Translations under genes and position numbers: made by a program
Shown here: piece by piece, positions 35,692-45,964 of the stretch
How positions within the stretch are numbered: position 1 is the stretch's first letter
How the letters are laid out: every line of letters starts with the position of its first letter
NCBI RefSeq assembly: GCF_002285635.2
Contig: NZ_CP023049.2
Location: 1,922,001-1,986,000 of the forward strand
Source: Chryseobacterium piperi
Lineage (GTDB): Bacteria > Bacteroidota > Bacteroidia > Flavobacteriales > Weeksellaceae
Direction of reading: 5' to 3'
Length of the DNA: 64,000 nucleotides
The notes under the pieces: model-generated
The model's database searches: none
Seen by the model: the letters and a program-made list of their open reading frames with translations, nothing else
What the model was told of the DNA's origin: nothing

Positions 35692-37788
35692 TTACCAAAT
35701 TTTTATTCTGTCCTGAGGTGCTTTGTATAGCTTATCTCCAGGCTTTATATCAAATGCTTTAATAAAGGCATCCTGATTAACCAAAGGTCCAAATGCTCTG
35801 AAATACCCCGGCGAGTGCGGATCTGTCTTTACCTGATTTACCATATACTGGTCAGTAGATTTAGTTCTCCAAACTGTCGCCCAGCTCATAAAGAATCTTT
35901 GGTCTTGTGTAAATCCACTGATTAATCCCGGATTTCCATGATCCTTAAGGTACATTTGCAATGCATCGTATGCAACAGCTACTCCACCTAAATCACCGAT
36001 ATTTTCCCCACTAGTAAATTTACCATTCACAAAGCTTCCTTTTACCGGCTCATATGTATTATATTGCGTTGCCAGCTGACCCACCTTCGCATCAAAGTTC
36101 TTACGGTCTGCATCCGTCCACCAGTTGTTAAGATTACCGTCACCATCGAAACGCGAACCACTATCATCAAAACCATGAGAAATTTCGTGTCCGATCACCG
36201 CACCAATTCCTCCAAAGTTAACAGCTGCGTCAGCATTAGGATTATAGAAAGGAGGTTGAAGAATAGCCGCAGGGAATACGATTTCATTATTCGAACCACT
36301 ATAGTAAGCATTCACCGTTTGTGGAGTCATTCCCCATTCTGTTTTATCAACCGGTTTTCCAACTTTTTCCAGATTTCTCTGATACTGCCAAGCTGAAACA
36401 TTCTGTAAGTTAGAATATAAGGTAGCACCTTGAGCAGGAGCTTCTACTTTTAATGCCGTATAGTCTTTCCATTTATCAGGATAAGCAATTTTTACACTGA
36501 ATTTAGACAATTTCTCCTGAGCTTTCACTTTTGTTTCCGGAGACATCCAATCCATTTCATTAATATGGGTCTTGAATGATTTTAGCAGATAATCAATGTA
36601 TGTTTCCATCTGTTGCTTGGCTTCAGGAGTAAAATATTTTTCAACATACAGTTTCCCGAAAGCTTCTCCTAAAACACTATTAACAAGACTCAAAGCTCTC
36701 TTATCCATTGGTCTCTGTTCTTTTTGTCCCTGAAGATATTTTGAATAGAAGTCAAAACGGATCTGCTCCAAGCTTGCATCCAGATTGCTTGCATTCCCGT
36801 TAATAACATGGTATTTTAAATAGTCCTTAAGTAAAGGAAGATTCTTCTGAGTCAGGAACTGATCCATATTCTGATAATACTTCAATTCCCCAACAATTAC
36901 TTTATCTGTTTTTACACCAGCATCAGCTAAGTATTTTGGTAAGTTGATATTTTTAACCAATCCTGATAATTCAGACATATTTTTCGGATTGTATCTCAAG
37001 TTGGCATCTCTGTTTTGCTCCAGCGTCAAAAGGTAGTTAGCCAATTGTTTCTCAAAAGCGACTACATTCTCAGCGGACTGAGCAGAGTTTTTATACCCTA
37101 AAACTCCAAACAGTTTTCCAACATAGTTGGTATACTCACCTAGCGTTTTAGTGTTGGCTTCATTAACTTTCTGATAGTAATCTCTTCCTAAGCCAAGATC
37201 AGGACCTCCAAGATAGACAGCATTCATTTTAGAATTCTTCATATCTGCTCCTACTCTCCATCCATAGAAAGAATTATCTCCTAATCTGGTCGCTTCTAAA
37301 AGATATTTCTGTAAATCATTAAGGTTTTTAATAGCATCAATTTTAGCTAAATCTCCTTTTATAGGAGCAAGGCCATCAGCATTTCTTTTGTTTACATCCA
37401 TAAACGATGCGTACAAGTTTTGAATCTTTTGTCCTTCTGAACCATTAGAATATTTTTCGGATAAAATTTTATTTAAAATATCCAGAGAAGCATCATCTAC
37501 ATTCTCTCTCAATGCATTGAAAGATCCCCAGCTTGCTTTGTCAGATGGTATCTGAGTAGTTTTCACCCAATTTCCGTTCACATAGCTAAAGAAGTCATCC
37601 TGCGGACGAACACTTTTATCCATGTAGGATAAATTAATACCTTCTTCTTTCACATCTTCCTTTGCAGGTTGTGTAGTGGTAGCTGTTGTTTCTGCTTTAG
37701 TTGTTGTTTCTGCAGTTTTGGCAGTACCACACGAATTTAAAAATACCACACCCGTGAAGGCTAGTATCCCAATATTTAGCTTTTTCAT
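35692..37788 (-). CDS. M13 family metallopeptidase (PepO/neprilysin-like), lipoprotein
   Basis: The 698-residue zinc peptidase has a lipoprotein signal (FLNSC, Cys20) and a Thr/Ala-rich linker, then MDKSVRPQDDFFSYVNGNWVKT (M13 N-terminal signature). The catalytic motif is IGHEISHGFDDSG (HExxH), with GENIGDLGGVAVAYDA (zinc Glu and GENxAD) and a C-terminal SPGYFRAFGPLVN. It would cut peptides at the outer membrane facing the periplasm. It is about 65% identical by eye to the neighbouring gene, evidently a tandem duplication. Confidence 0.94.
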   Translation of the reverse strand: MKKLNIGILAFTGVVFLNSCGTAKTAETTTKAETTATTTQPAKEDVKEEGINLSYMDKSVRPQDDFFSYVNGNWVKTTQIPSDKASWGSFNALRENVDDASLDILNKILSEKYSNGSEGQKIQNLYASFMDVNKRNADGLAPIKGDLAKIDAIKNLNDLQKYLLEATRLGDNSFYGWRVGADMKNSKMNAVYLGGPDLGLGRDYYQKVNEANTKTLGEYTNYVGKLFGVLGYKNSAQSAENVVAFEKQLANYLLTLEQNRDANLRYNPKNMSELSGLVKNINLPKYLADAGVKTDKVIVGELKYYQNMDQFLTQKNLPLLKDYLKYHVINGNASNLDASLEQIRFDFYSKYLQGQKEQRPMDKRALSLVNSVLGEAFGKLYVEKYFTPEAKQQMETYIDYLLKSFKTHINEMDWMSPETKVKAQEKLSKFSVKIAYPDKWKDYTALKVEAPAQGATLYSNLQNVSAWQYQRNLEKVGKPVDKTEWGMTPQTVNAYYSGSNNEIVFPAAILQPPFYNPNADAAVNFGGIGAVIGHEISHGFDDSGSRFDGDGNLNNWWTDADRKNFDAKVGQLATQYNTYEPVKGSFVNGKFTSGENIGDLGGVAVAYDALQMYLKDHGNPGLISGFTQDQRFFMSWATVWRTKSTDQYMVNQVKTDPHSPGYFRAFGPLVNQDAFIKAFDIKPGDKLYKAPQDRIKIW

Positions 37789-38035
37789 TAAAGATTATTT
37801 TTGATTGTACACAAACTTATCAAATATACGAATTTTCGTAATGTAGGAATTAGTAATTTGAGAATGTGTTAAAAGTAATGGGTTATGGGTTGCTGGATAT
37901 GAGGTACGGAGTGCGAGGTACGGGTTTCAAGATGCGAGATTCGTCGGGATATAGGATTAGATGTTTATTATTTATCTCAATAGGCAATTTTAACTGCTCC
38001 CTACTATCTTCCATCTGCCACCTTCTCAAACAAAA

Positions 38036-38064
38036 AACCGCTCATTACTGAGCGGCCTTATTTT
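38036..38064 (-). terminator. Terminator of the upstream M13 gene
   Basis: On the minus strand the stem CCGCTCA/TGAGCGG with a 4-nt loop is followed by a T-run (TTTTTTG). It sits directly after the stop at 38079. Confidence 0.82.
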
Positions 38065-38078
38065 ATATTGATACTGTC

Positions 38079-40136
38079 TTACCAGATTTTGATTCTGTCC
38101 TGAGGAGCTTTGTATAATTTATCTCCCTGTTTTACATCGAATGCTTTGTAGAATGCATCAACGTTGGTTAAAGGACCGAAACTTCTGAAATATCCAGGAG
38201 AATGCGGATCTGTTTTCACCTGGTTAATCATATATTTCTCACTTGACAATGTTCTCCAAACTGTAGCCCAGCTTAAGAAGAATCTTTGATCTTGTGTAAA
38301 TCCACTGATAACTCCAGGGTTTCCTTTATCTTTCAGATACATTTGCAATGCATCGTAAGCGATATTTACTCCTCCCAGATCGGCAATATTTTCCCCGTTT
38401 GTGAAAGTTCCGTTAACGAACGTTCCTTTTACAGGCTCATATTTATCATACTGAGAAGCAAGGGCTTTGGTTGCTTTTTCGAAATTAGCCTTATCTTCAG
38501 GAGTCCACCAGTCTACCAGATTACCATCGGCGTCAAACTGAGCACCTGAATCATCAAATCCGTGGCTCATTTCGTGACCGATTACTGCTCCGATCCCACC
38601 AAAATTAACTGCCGCGTCTGCCTTAGGGTTGAAGAACGGAGGTTGAAGGATCGCTGCAGGGAATACAATCTCATTGTTTACCGGATTATAATAAGCATTT
38701 ACCGTCTGTGGAGTCATTCCCCATTCTGATTTATCCACCGGTTTTCCGATTTTTGCTAAATCTTTATTGTATTGCCATTCCGAAACATTCTGAAGGTTTT
38801 GATATAAAGTTCCTCCTTTTGCTTCAGGAGTGATTGTTAATTTAGAATAATCTTTCCATTTGTCCGGATAAGCAACTTTTACAGTGAATTTATTCAACTT
38901 ATTCAATGCTTTTTCCTTGGTTACAGAAGACATCCAGGCTAAATTATTGATGTGAACAACAAAACTTTTCTTTAAGTAATCGATTAGTTCGACCATCTGA
39001 GCTTTAGCTTCTGCAGGGAAATACTTTTCAACATATAATTTTCCAAAAGCTTCTCCTAGAGAACTGTTGATCAACTCATATCCTCTTTTATTCAATGCTC
39101 TTTGTTCCTGCTGACCTCTCAAATATTTACCATAGAAAGCAAATTTCATGTTTCCAAGATTTTCACTCAGATAAGATGCACTTCCACTAATCAGGTGGAA
39201 CTTCAGATAATCTTTAATTATTGGAAGGTTCTGAGCACTCACCAATTTATCGAAGTTTTTATAATATCCAATTTCTCCGATGATCACCTTATCCGTATTC
39301 ACTCCTACTTTTTTCAAATAAGCAGGCAGATCAACATTTTTCACCAAAGCAGAAAGTTCTGCCATTGTTTTAGGATTATACTGAAGGTTTGAATCACGGA
39401 TCTGCTCATTGGTCAGATAAGTCTGAGCAACACTTTTCTCATAATCTACAATTCCTTTTGCTGCTTGATCAGCATTTTTATACCCTAATTCTTTCAGCAT
39501 AGAAGCTACATACTTCTGATATTCCGCAAGAGCTTCTGTATTCTTTTCATTAACCTTTTGATAGTAATCTCTTCCCAATCCTAATGAAGCATCACCAAGG
39601 TATACGGCATTCATTTTAGAGTCTTTAAGATCAGCATCTATTCCCCAACCGTATAATGTATTTTCTCCTTCTTTCGTTACGGAAGTAAGGTAGTTTTGCA
39701 GGTCAGTCAGGTTTTTGATCGCGTCAATTTTAGTCAGGTTTTCCTGAATAGGCTTGATACCGTCTGCATTTCTCTTTTGCATATTCATGTATGTAGCATA
39801 CAAATCCTGGATCTTTTTCCCTTCGCTTCCATCTGCAAACTTGTCTTTTAGAAGCGAATTTAAAATTGTCATTGAATTATTGTCTGTATCATCAGCCAAT
39901 TTGTTGAAACTTCCCCAAGTTGGTTTATCAGCCGGAATTTTAGCTGTTTTCATCCACGTTCCACTCACGTAGTTATAAAAATCATCCTGTGGACGTACAG
40001 ATTTATCCATCAGGCTAAGGTCTAAACCTTTATCTGTTGTATTCATTACTGTTTTGGTTGTTTTAGCCTGAGCGTTCACCGTATTTTGTGAACAAATTCC
40101 TGCTAATAAAAACAAAGAAAGCGTTAGTTTTTTCAT
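38079..40136 (-). CDS. M13 family metallopeptidase, secreted paralogue
   Basis: The 685-residue protein has a classical signal peptide (LSLFLLAGICSQNTVNAQ) with no lipobox, so it should be soluble in the periplasm or secreted, unlike its lipoprotein neighbour. All M13 motifs are intact: MDKSVRPQDDFYNYVSGTWM, IGHEMSHGFDDSG (HExxH), GENIADLGGVNIAYDA and PHSPGYFRSFGPL. Only a short spacer of about 290 bp with a terminator divides the two genes, so they are likely separate transcripts. Confidence 0.94.
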   Translation of the reverse strand: MKKLTLSLFLLAGICSQNTVNAQAKTTKTVMNTTDKGLDLSLMDKSVRPQDDFYNYVSGTWMKTAKIPADKPTWGSFNKLADDTDNNSMTILNSLLKDKFADGSEGKKIQDLYATYMNMQKRNADGIKPIQENLTKIDAIKNLTDLQNYLTSVTKEGENTLYGWGIDADLKDSKMNAVYLGDASLGLGRDYYQKVNEKNTEALAEYQKYVASMLKELGYKNADQAAKGIVDYEKSVAQTYLTNEQIRDSNLQYNPKTMAELSALVKNVDLPAYLKKVGVNTDKVIIGEIGYYKNFDKLVSAQNLPIIKDYLKFHLISGSASYLSENLGNMKFAFYGKYLRGQQEQRALNKRGYELINSSLGEAFGKLYVEKYFPAEAKAQMVELIDYLKKSFVVHINNLAWMSSVTKEKALNKLNKFTVKVAYPDKWKDYSKLTITPEAKGGTLYQNLQNVSEWQYNKDLAKIGKPVDKSEWGMTPQTVNAYYNPVNNEIVFPAAILQPPFFNPKADAAVNFGGIGAVIGHEMSHGFDDSGAQFDADGNLVDWWTPEDKANFEKATKALASQYDKYEPVKGTFVNGTFTNGENIADLGGVNIAYDALQMYLKDKGNPGVISGFTQDQRFFLSWATVWRTLSSEKYMINQVKTDPHSPGYFRSFGPLTNVDAFYKAFDVKQGDKLYKAPQDRIKIW

Positions 40137-40272
40137 TATAATAACAATTTATAATAATAAGTATCTGTTTTTTTTAATTCGTTACTTTTAAGAAAACAAA
40201 TTTAATTAAAAGCTATATAAACTTATTAAAATTACAAAAGATATGATCCTAACGCTTAAAAAACCCTACATA

Positions 40273-43200
40273 TCAAGTGGTTACTATTTCTTTCACATTC
40301 CCTGTTCTTTTTAAGAACCCCCAGGACTGCATTTCACCTTTTAAAGCTTTTCGCAAGCTTCTGAATAATACGATGTACATCAACCATCTGTAACCAAACC
40401 TTTGCGGAATGACGTAGATCAAATTGATCAACTTTTCTTTTTGCATCATAAACGCAATGATCGCCAGTGAAGCATCTACCAGCAGGAATAACAGATAGTA
40501 AACAAATATTTTTTCTCCGTTCCCTGACAGGATTCCAAAAAACATAATCAAATCGGCAAGAGGCGAGAAAAACGGAATAATATATTGGAATAATAAAATA
40601 TTCGGCATCGCCCAAAGTCCCAATCCTTTATATTTTGGATTTAAAAACGTTTGTCTCTGCTTCCAGAACATCTGCATAATTCCGTAAGTCCATCTGAAAC
40701 GCTGTTTTAAAAACTGTTTCACAGTCTCCGGAGCTTCCGTTACAGCTACGGCTCTGTTTTCATTAGCCACCGTATATCCTTCTCTTAAAATTTTCACTGT
40801 AACATCACAGTCTTCAGCCAAAGTATCGGAAGAATAGCCGCCAACCTCATCAATGACCGACTTTCTAAAAGCGCCTATAGCCCCTGGAATAACAGTTATG
40901 GCATTAATATGAGCATACGCCAATCTATCAAAATTCTGACTGGTTGTATATTCTATCGCCTGCCATTTTGTAAGCCAGTTAACCTGATTCCCTACTTTTA
41001 CATTACCTGCTACTGCAGCAATTTTTTCGGAAGGGTCGGCATTTAAAAATCTTCCGATAAGATGCTTTACAGCATCCTGCTCAAGTTTTGTATCTGCATC
41101 AATACAAACAACATATTCTGCATCAGTCTGTGAAATCCCGAAATTTAAGGCTGTTGCTTTCCCGCCATTCACTTTGGTGAAAATTTTCAATTTCGGATGG
41201 TTGGAAAATGCAGCCATAGCCTTTTCATATGTTGAATCTTTGCTTCCGTCATCCACCATGATCACATCAAAATTCGGATACGTTTGTTTTAGTAGATTAT
41301 TCAGGGAAGACACAATATTGACTTCCTCATTATAAGCAGGAACAATAACAGAAACTTTAGGATAGTTTTCCAAAACAGGAAATCCGCTCAACTTCTTCTC
41401 TTTTTTTCTTTCCCTGAAAGCCCAATAAGCCATTAAAAGCAATCTTATCAGACCCAATGCAATAAAAATGGTAAATAATGCAACAAGGAAATGGCTTACT
41501 CCATAGATCACTGTAGCTAAAACCAGATTAAGCTGCATAATATAATATGACTTGGTTTTAGGAACTGCCGGCATAAGTTCATTTTTACTTTTATGTAAAA
41601 TACTGGCCAGATTGGTAAAGTGATATCCTTGTTTCTGCAATGTAGGAATTAAAACCTTAAGTGCTTTTATAGTTTCTTCGCGGGTATCTCCTCCTGCATC
41701 ATGAAGCAGAATAATATTTCCCTTCTCCTGTTTTACTCCCTGCAAAACACGTTTTACTATTTCATCTGCTTTTATTCCCGGTTGCCAGTCTTCAGGGTCT
41801 ATACTTTCTCCAATATCCAGGTAATTCTGCTGTCTTGCTAAAGCTACAGGAATAATCTCTTCCGATGTCGTAGGTTCGGAATCCGCATTATATGGGGCAC
41901 GGAACAAAATTGTACTGTGTCCGGTGATGCATTCAAATAATAATCTTGTGAGTTTTAATTCCAGCAATGCTCTTTCCGGGCTTACTTTTGCAACATTTTC
42001 ATGGGTAAACGTGTGATTTCCGATTTCGTGACCTTCCCTGTAAATCCGTTTTACCAGGGGAAGATTCTTTTCCGCATTTAAACCTATTAAAAAGAAAGCT
42101 GCCGGAACATGATATTTTGACAGTATATCCAGAACCTGGGGTGTATAGGTTTCATCTGGCCCGTCATCAAAAGTTAAAACCAACTCTTTTTGCGGAGCTT
42201 GCCCATATTTTTTCACCTCATAAGAGCTTGGATACGTTATATAATTTTCATCTGTAATAATCTTTTCTTTCGGATCTATTTCCAAAGCTATTTTTCCATC
42301 ATGGGGAGTATTCAGCACGTCTAATACTTCTCCATCTCCGATATAATCTACCATAGTTTGCCCTTTTACATTTTCCAGCTTTTTTAAATCCAGTTTAGGT
42401 AAGCCTGCAAAGGTGAGGTCTTTATCGTAGAAATTCCAGATTCTGCTGTCTTCGCTTCCCAATCTCCAAAGTGCAGTTCCTGCCAACGGATATTCTGACG
42501 AAAAACGCATGGTATTGAAAATAGAAGCTGCATCATTGAAAAATACAGTATGCATATTATTTTTAAAGTCCTTATATGAATAATTGAGATTAAAAGTATT
42601 ATCGTCAAAATTCATATTAGCCTTACTTGCACTCGCTTTTGTAATCGCCTGCATATAAGAAACGGAAACATTATCATCCGGGTTGGAACTCCAGTCATAA
42701 CCATAAGCACCTAGTCCTAAAATAATTTTGTTGGCTGATGTTTTTTGTAAAATTTTTCCGGTCTGAGCTTCAATCCATTTTTGAGAAGAGATGGGGCCTG
42801 CATCTCCGGACGCAGAGTACTCATCATAAGCCATCAGTACAAAATAATCTACATATGGATCTAAATTCTGGATATTGTAATCATCATTATCCGTCATAAT
42901 ATCCATCGTAACCAATAAACTATTTTGCTTAAATGTTTCGGAAAGCTCTTTCATAAAGGCAATAAGGTCTACATCCGAATCCAGATTCATTTCCTCAAAG
43001 TCAATATTAATTCCCTTGAAATGAAATTTCACACATTCCTGGGTGATTTTCCGGATAAGTTGTGTTCTTTTCTTCGGATCTTTTAAAACTTTCCCCAGTC
43101 CTTCAGACCGGAACTCGCGATCAAAATTATTACTAAGGATAGGCATTGCTGCAACACCCGTCCGTTTAATCACTTTATAACCCTCGGGATCAATGTTTGT

Positions 43201-43671
43201 TCTCAAATCTCCCGTTTTAGGATCAAGGAAAAACCATTCCGGAAAAACCAGATTCACATGCTTGATATTTCTTTTCAGAGACATTAAAGACTGGGCATCC
43301 CAGGCAACATAAAATGCCGAACGAATCCCCCCGGGAAACTGGGACCAGTTTTTATTCTGATTTTTAAGCCTTTCTGCTCTTGCTTTTTCTATTTTAGCAA
43401 GGCTGGTATGTATTGTTTTTTCAGAAATAAAGTTTCTGAATCCTTTATATTCTTTTGAAATTTTGTTCTCCTGAAGATATGGTTTTCCTGCTGTAATGAC
43501 AGCTTTATAGTCTTCATGAAAAGGTATTTTGGGACTTTTATCCAGCTTCATCATTACGCCTAATGCCAGAATCAGCAATACGCCAACGAAGATAAAAACA
43601 CGAGATCCCCACTGCACATTTCTCCAACGCTTTTTATTAGTCGTTTGAAAAACCTGTTTTGAATTTTCCAC
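40273..43671 (-). CDS. Trifunctional GH18-like / polysaccharide deacetylase / GT2 synthase fusion protein
   Basis: The 1132-residue protein has one N-terminal membrane helix (about 24-42). A GH18-type chitinase-like domain follows (about 115-430) with the active-site line FKGINIDFEEMN, in which the catalytic Glu226 is kept. Next is a NodB deacetylase domain (about 490-700) with VLTFDDGPDE and HEIGNHTFTH. Then come a membrane segment and a GT2 synthase domain (about 770-1100) with VSVIVPAYNEE, MVDDGS, CIDADT, EDCDVTVK and QRFRW, plus C-terminal helices. Together these make, deacetylate and cut a beta-linked GlcNAc-type polymer. The start is GTG. Confidence 0.87.
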   Translation of the reverse strand: MENSKQVFQTTNKKRWRNVQWGSRVFIFVGVLLILALGVMMKLDKSPKIPFHEDYKAVITAGKPYLQENKISKEYKGFRNFISEKTIHTSLAKIEKARAERLKNQNKNWSQFPGGIRSAFYVAWDAQSLMSLKRNIKHVNLVFPEWFFLDPKTGDLRTNIDPEGYKVIKRTGVAAMPILSNNFDREFRSEGLGKVLKDPKKRTQLIRKITQECVKFHFKGINIDFEEMNLDSDVDLIAFMKELSETFKQNSLLVTMDIMTDNDDYNIQNLDPYVDYFVLMAYDEYSASGDAGPISSQKWIEAQTGKILQKTSANKIILGLGAYGYDWSSNPDDNVSVSYMQAITKASASKANMNFDDNTFNLNYSYKDFKNNMHTVFFNDAASIFNTMRFSSEYPLAGTALWRLGSEDSRIWNFYDKDLTFAGLPKLDLKKLENVKGQTMVDYIGDGEVLDVLNTPHDGKIALEIDPKEKIITDENYITYPSSYEVKKYGQAPQKELVLTFDDGPDETYTPQVLDILSKYHVPAAFFLIGLNAEKNLPLVKRIYREGHEIGNHTFTHENVAKVSPERALLELKLTRLLFECITGHSTILFRAPYNADSEPTTSEEIIPVALARQQNYLDIGESIDPEDWQPGIKADEIVKRVLQGVKQEKGNIILLHDAGGDTREETIKALKVLIPTLQKQGYHFTNLASILHKSKNELMPAVPKTKSYYIMQLNLVLATVIYGVSHFLVALFTIFIALGLIRLLLMAYWAFRERKKEKKLSGFPVLENYPKVSVIVPAYNEEVNIVSSLNNLLKQTYPNFDVIMVDDGSKDSTYEKAMAAFSNHPKLKIFTKVNGGKATALNFGISQTDAEYVVCIDADTKLEQDAVKHLIGRFLNADPSEKIAAVAGNVKVGNQVNWLTKWQAIEYTTSQNFDRLAYAHINAITVIPGAIGAFRKSVIDEVGGYSSDTLAEDCDVTVKILREGYTVANENRAVAVTEAPETVKQFLKQRFRWTYGIMQMFWKQRQTFLNPKYKGLGLWAMPNILLFQYIIPFFSPLADLIMFFGILSGNGEKIFVYYLLFLLVDASLAIIAFMMQKEKLINLIYVIPQRFGYRWLMYIVLFRSLRKALKGEMQSWGFLKRTGNVKEIVTT

Positions 43672-43755
43672 TTATATCCTTTTTGTCAATGGATCTCAAA
43701 AAGTGTGAAAAACTGCTTCAAATTAAATTAAAAAAAAATTAAAAATTCAACACAT

Positions 43756-45009
43756 TTATTGAATATTTACCAAAATACTAACTAAATCCTGAATAATTTT
43801 CTGAGACACAAAATGCATAAAATCATGTCGATCCAAATGAGGCATGTACAATTTAAATGTTTTATCCTGATCGTTGACTCTAATAGTATAGAAAACAGTG
43901 CCTATTTCCTTACCGTCTTCTCCTTTTCCAGGACCGGCAACTCCAGTCGTAGATAGCGAAATACGGGTATCAAATAATTGTTGACAACCTTTCGCCATTT
44001 CCTGAGCAACCTGCTCACTCACCACGGTAAATTCATCTACTGTTTTTTGAGAAACTTTTAGAATTTCTACTTTTTTTTCTGTAGCATAAGGGATAATTCC
44101 TCCTAAAAAGTATTTGGAGCTTCCTGAATTAGAAGTGATCATTTTAGCCAGTTCTCCGCCGGTACAACTTTCAGCAGTAGAGATGGTCAGCTTTCTTTCT
44201 GTTAAAAGCTCACCCAGTATTTTTTCAATTTTGTCTTCCGTAGTGGCAATAATATGCTCTCCTACCAAAGGAAATAACTTTTGTATTTCCTCTTCCAGCT
44301 GCTGTTTCAGTACAGACTCGTCATCACCGGATGCTGTCAATCTCAATTTCACACGGGTTCCTATAGGAAGATAAGATAAAGCAAGATTTTCAGGAAGGGC
44401 GAGCTCCCAATCTTCAATAATATCTGCTAAGACACTTTCAGGAATACCAACAACGGAAACAATTCTGGTACAAATATAATGAAGGGCAAATTTGTTTTTC
44501 AGATAAGGAATGATCTGATCTTTAACCAACGGCTTTACTTCATAGGGTACTCCAGGAAGGCTGAACGATAATTGTCCGTTTTGTTCCATCATCATACATG
44601 GTGCCGTTCCATAATGATTCTGGAAAACAGTCGATTTTGTGGGAACAAAAGCCTGCTCTTTGTTTCTTTCCAATATTTCAGATCGCCCTCTTTTCTCCAT
44701 ATAGCTTTTCAAATGCTCAAAAGTAACATCATCCAAAGCAATCTCATCATCAAAAAACTCAGCAAGAGCTTTTTTGGTCTTATCGTCACGTGTAGGTCCT
44801 AAACCACCAGTAGTAATGACCAGATCTCCAATTTCAAAGGCAGATTTGAGGGTTTCCTTAATCGTTTCAATTTCATCTGAAATCGTAAAAATTTGTAAAA
44901 CTTTTATCCCTATGTTTTTGAGTTCGGTCGCAATAAAGTTAGAATTCGTATCCACGGTATTTCCGGAAAGGATTTCATCTCCAATAGTAATCAGAACAGC
45001 GTTTTCCAT
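43756..45009 (-). CDS. cinA: CinA family protein (MoaB-like + nicotinamide-nucleotide amidase)
   Basis: The N-terminal MoaB/molybdopterin-binding-like domain has LITIGDEILSGNTVDTNSNFIA and TTGGLGPTRDDKT. The C-terminal amidase domain has ISTAESCTGGELAKMITSNSGSSKYF and STTGVAGPGKGE. CinA salvages NAD by hydrolysing nicotinamide mononucleotide and the N-domain acts as ADP-ribose pyrophosphatase. The length (417) is normal. It is monocistronic, with a repeat-rich spacer downstream of its start side. Confidence 0.92.
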   Translation of the reverse strand: MENAVLITIGDEILSGNTVDTNSNFIATELKNIGIKVLQIFTISDEIETIKETLKSAFEIGDLVITTGGLGPTRDDKTKKALAEFFDDEIALDDVTFEHLKSYMEKRGRSEILERNKEQAFVPTKSTVFQNHYGTAPCMMMEQNGQLSFSLPGVPYEVKPLVKDQIIPYLKNKFALHYICTRIVSVVGIPESVLADIIEDWELALPENLALSYLPIGTRVKLRLTASGDDESVLKQQLEEEIQKLFPLVGEHIIATTEDKIEKILGELLTERKLTISTAESCTGGELAKMITSNSGSSKYFLGGIIPYATEKKVEILKVSQKTVDEFTVVSEQVAQEMAKGCQQLFDTRISLSTTGVAGPGKGEDGKEIGTVFYTIRVNDQDKTFKLYMPHLDRHDFMHFVSQKIIQDLVSILVNIQ

Positions 45010-45120
45010 ATTGTAATTCTTGAAAAAAAATCTATTACAAATGACGGGAAAATCTCCGGTTGAAGCAATATTTATGATGAAAATTATGAGTTGTCGAATT
45101 CATGAAGGGTAAAAGCAGGT

Positions 45121-45352
45121 TGGGCAGCTGTGAAATCGGTGAATTGTGAAATCGCAAAACTGTAAAATCGTAAAACCGTAGAATAGCGAAATGGCAAAAA
45201 GGCTAAATTGCCCGTAATCTCCTGAAAATTCCAACAAAAAAAATTACATTTAACGATTTTGCTGTTTTACGATTTTTCAATTTAGCTCCTTTAGCTTTTA
45301 GGCAAATCCACGATTTCGCCGTTCAGCCGATTTTACGGTTTTACGATTTCAC
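45121..45352. repeat. Imperfect ~10-bp-period repeat forming a long inverted repeat
   Basis: Both halves are made of words such as GTGAAATCGCAAAAC, GTAAAATCGTAAAAC and GCGAAATGGCAAAA. The right half is the reverse complement of the left: GTTTTACGATTTCAC at 45338-45352 complements GTGAAATCGYAAAAC. The gene-free region holds nothing else, and the right edge overlaps the lipocalin stop codon. Related copies occur near 56.9, 61.9 and 62.7 kb. Confidence 0.75.
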
Positions 45353-45891
45353 AAATCATGCTTCACCCAGATCAGATCATCAGTATGATATCCTATTTTT
45401 CTTGCTTTTTCTAAGAATCGTTGTTTTATGCTTTCAGGAATGGTAGTGGAACGGGATAATATCCAAAGGTATTTTAAATTGTTTCCGGCTACCAAAGCGT
45501 ATTGATAGTCATCATCAATATCTATTACATTATATCCTGCCCATATTGGCTTAAAGAAAGAAACTTTCAAGCGTGCCTCAGTCTTATCTTTGACAAATCT
45601 CGCTTCTCCAATAGACTCCTTCCATTCTTTCTTTACATAATTATATCCCTTATTATCAACACGAATACTTCCGTCAGGATTTTTAGAATAGGTAGCCGTT
45701 ACGTTATCCATATCTTTCTCAAATTTATAATCGAAACGGGCAATTTCATACCATTTTCCAAGATACTTGTCTGCGTTAAAATGGTTGACGGCAACTGCAC
45801 CTTTTGGGATTCTTACCGAACATGAATGAATAAGTAGGGCTCCTAAAACACCCAGAGAGATTGGTATCGCAATTTTCTGAAAATTTTTCAT
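45349..45891 (-). CDS. blc: Bacterial lipocalin, Blc-like lipoprotein
   Basis: The 180-residue protein has a lipoprotein signal ending LLIHSC (Cys24) and the lipocalin signature NFNADKYLGKWYEIARFD-like (NADKYLGKWYEIARFDYKFE) with the invariant GxW. Strands continue to KTEARLKVSFFKPIWAGYNVIDIDDDYQYALVAG and YLWILSRSTTIPESIKQRF. Blc proteins carry lipids such as lysophospholipids at the outer membrane. The stop codon TGA is within the repeat region. Confidence 0.9.
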   Translation of the reverse strand: MKNFQKIAIPISLGVLGALLIHSCSVRIPKGAVAVNHFNADKYLGKWYEIARFDYKFEKDMDNVTATYSKNPDGSIRVDNKGYNYVKKEWKESIGEARFVKDKTEARLKVSFFKPIWAGYNVIDIDDDYQYALVAGNNLKYLWILSRSTTIPESIKQRFLEKARKIGYHTDDLIWVKHDL

Positions 45892-45964
45892 AATAATACA
45901 GGTTTATGGTTATTATAAAAAAGTCCAAAAATAATGCCTTTAGTCTGTTAAGGGACACTAAAAT

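Noticed and set aside
45121..45352. CRISPR or tRNA cluster
   Set aside because: Units are short, imperfect and not separated by unique spacers; no tRNA cloverleaf was seen.
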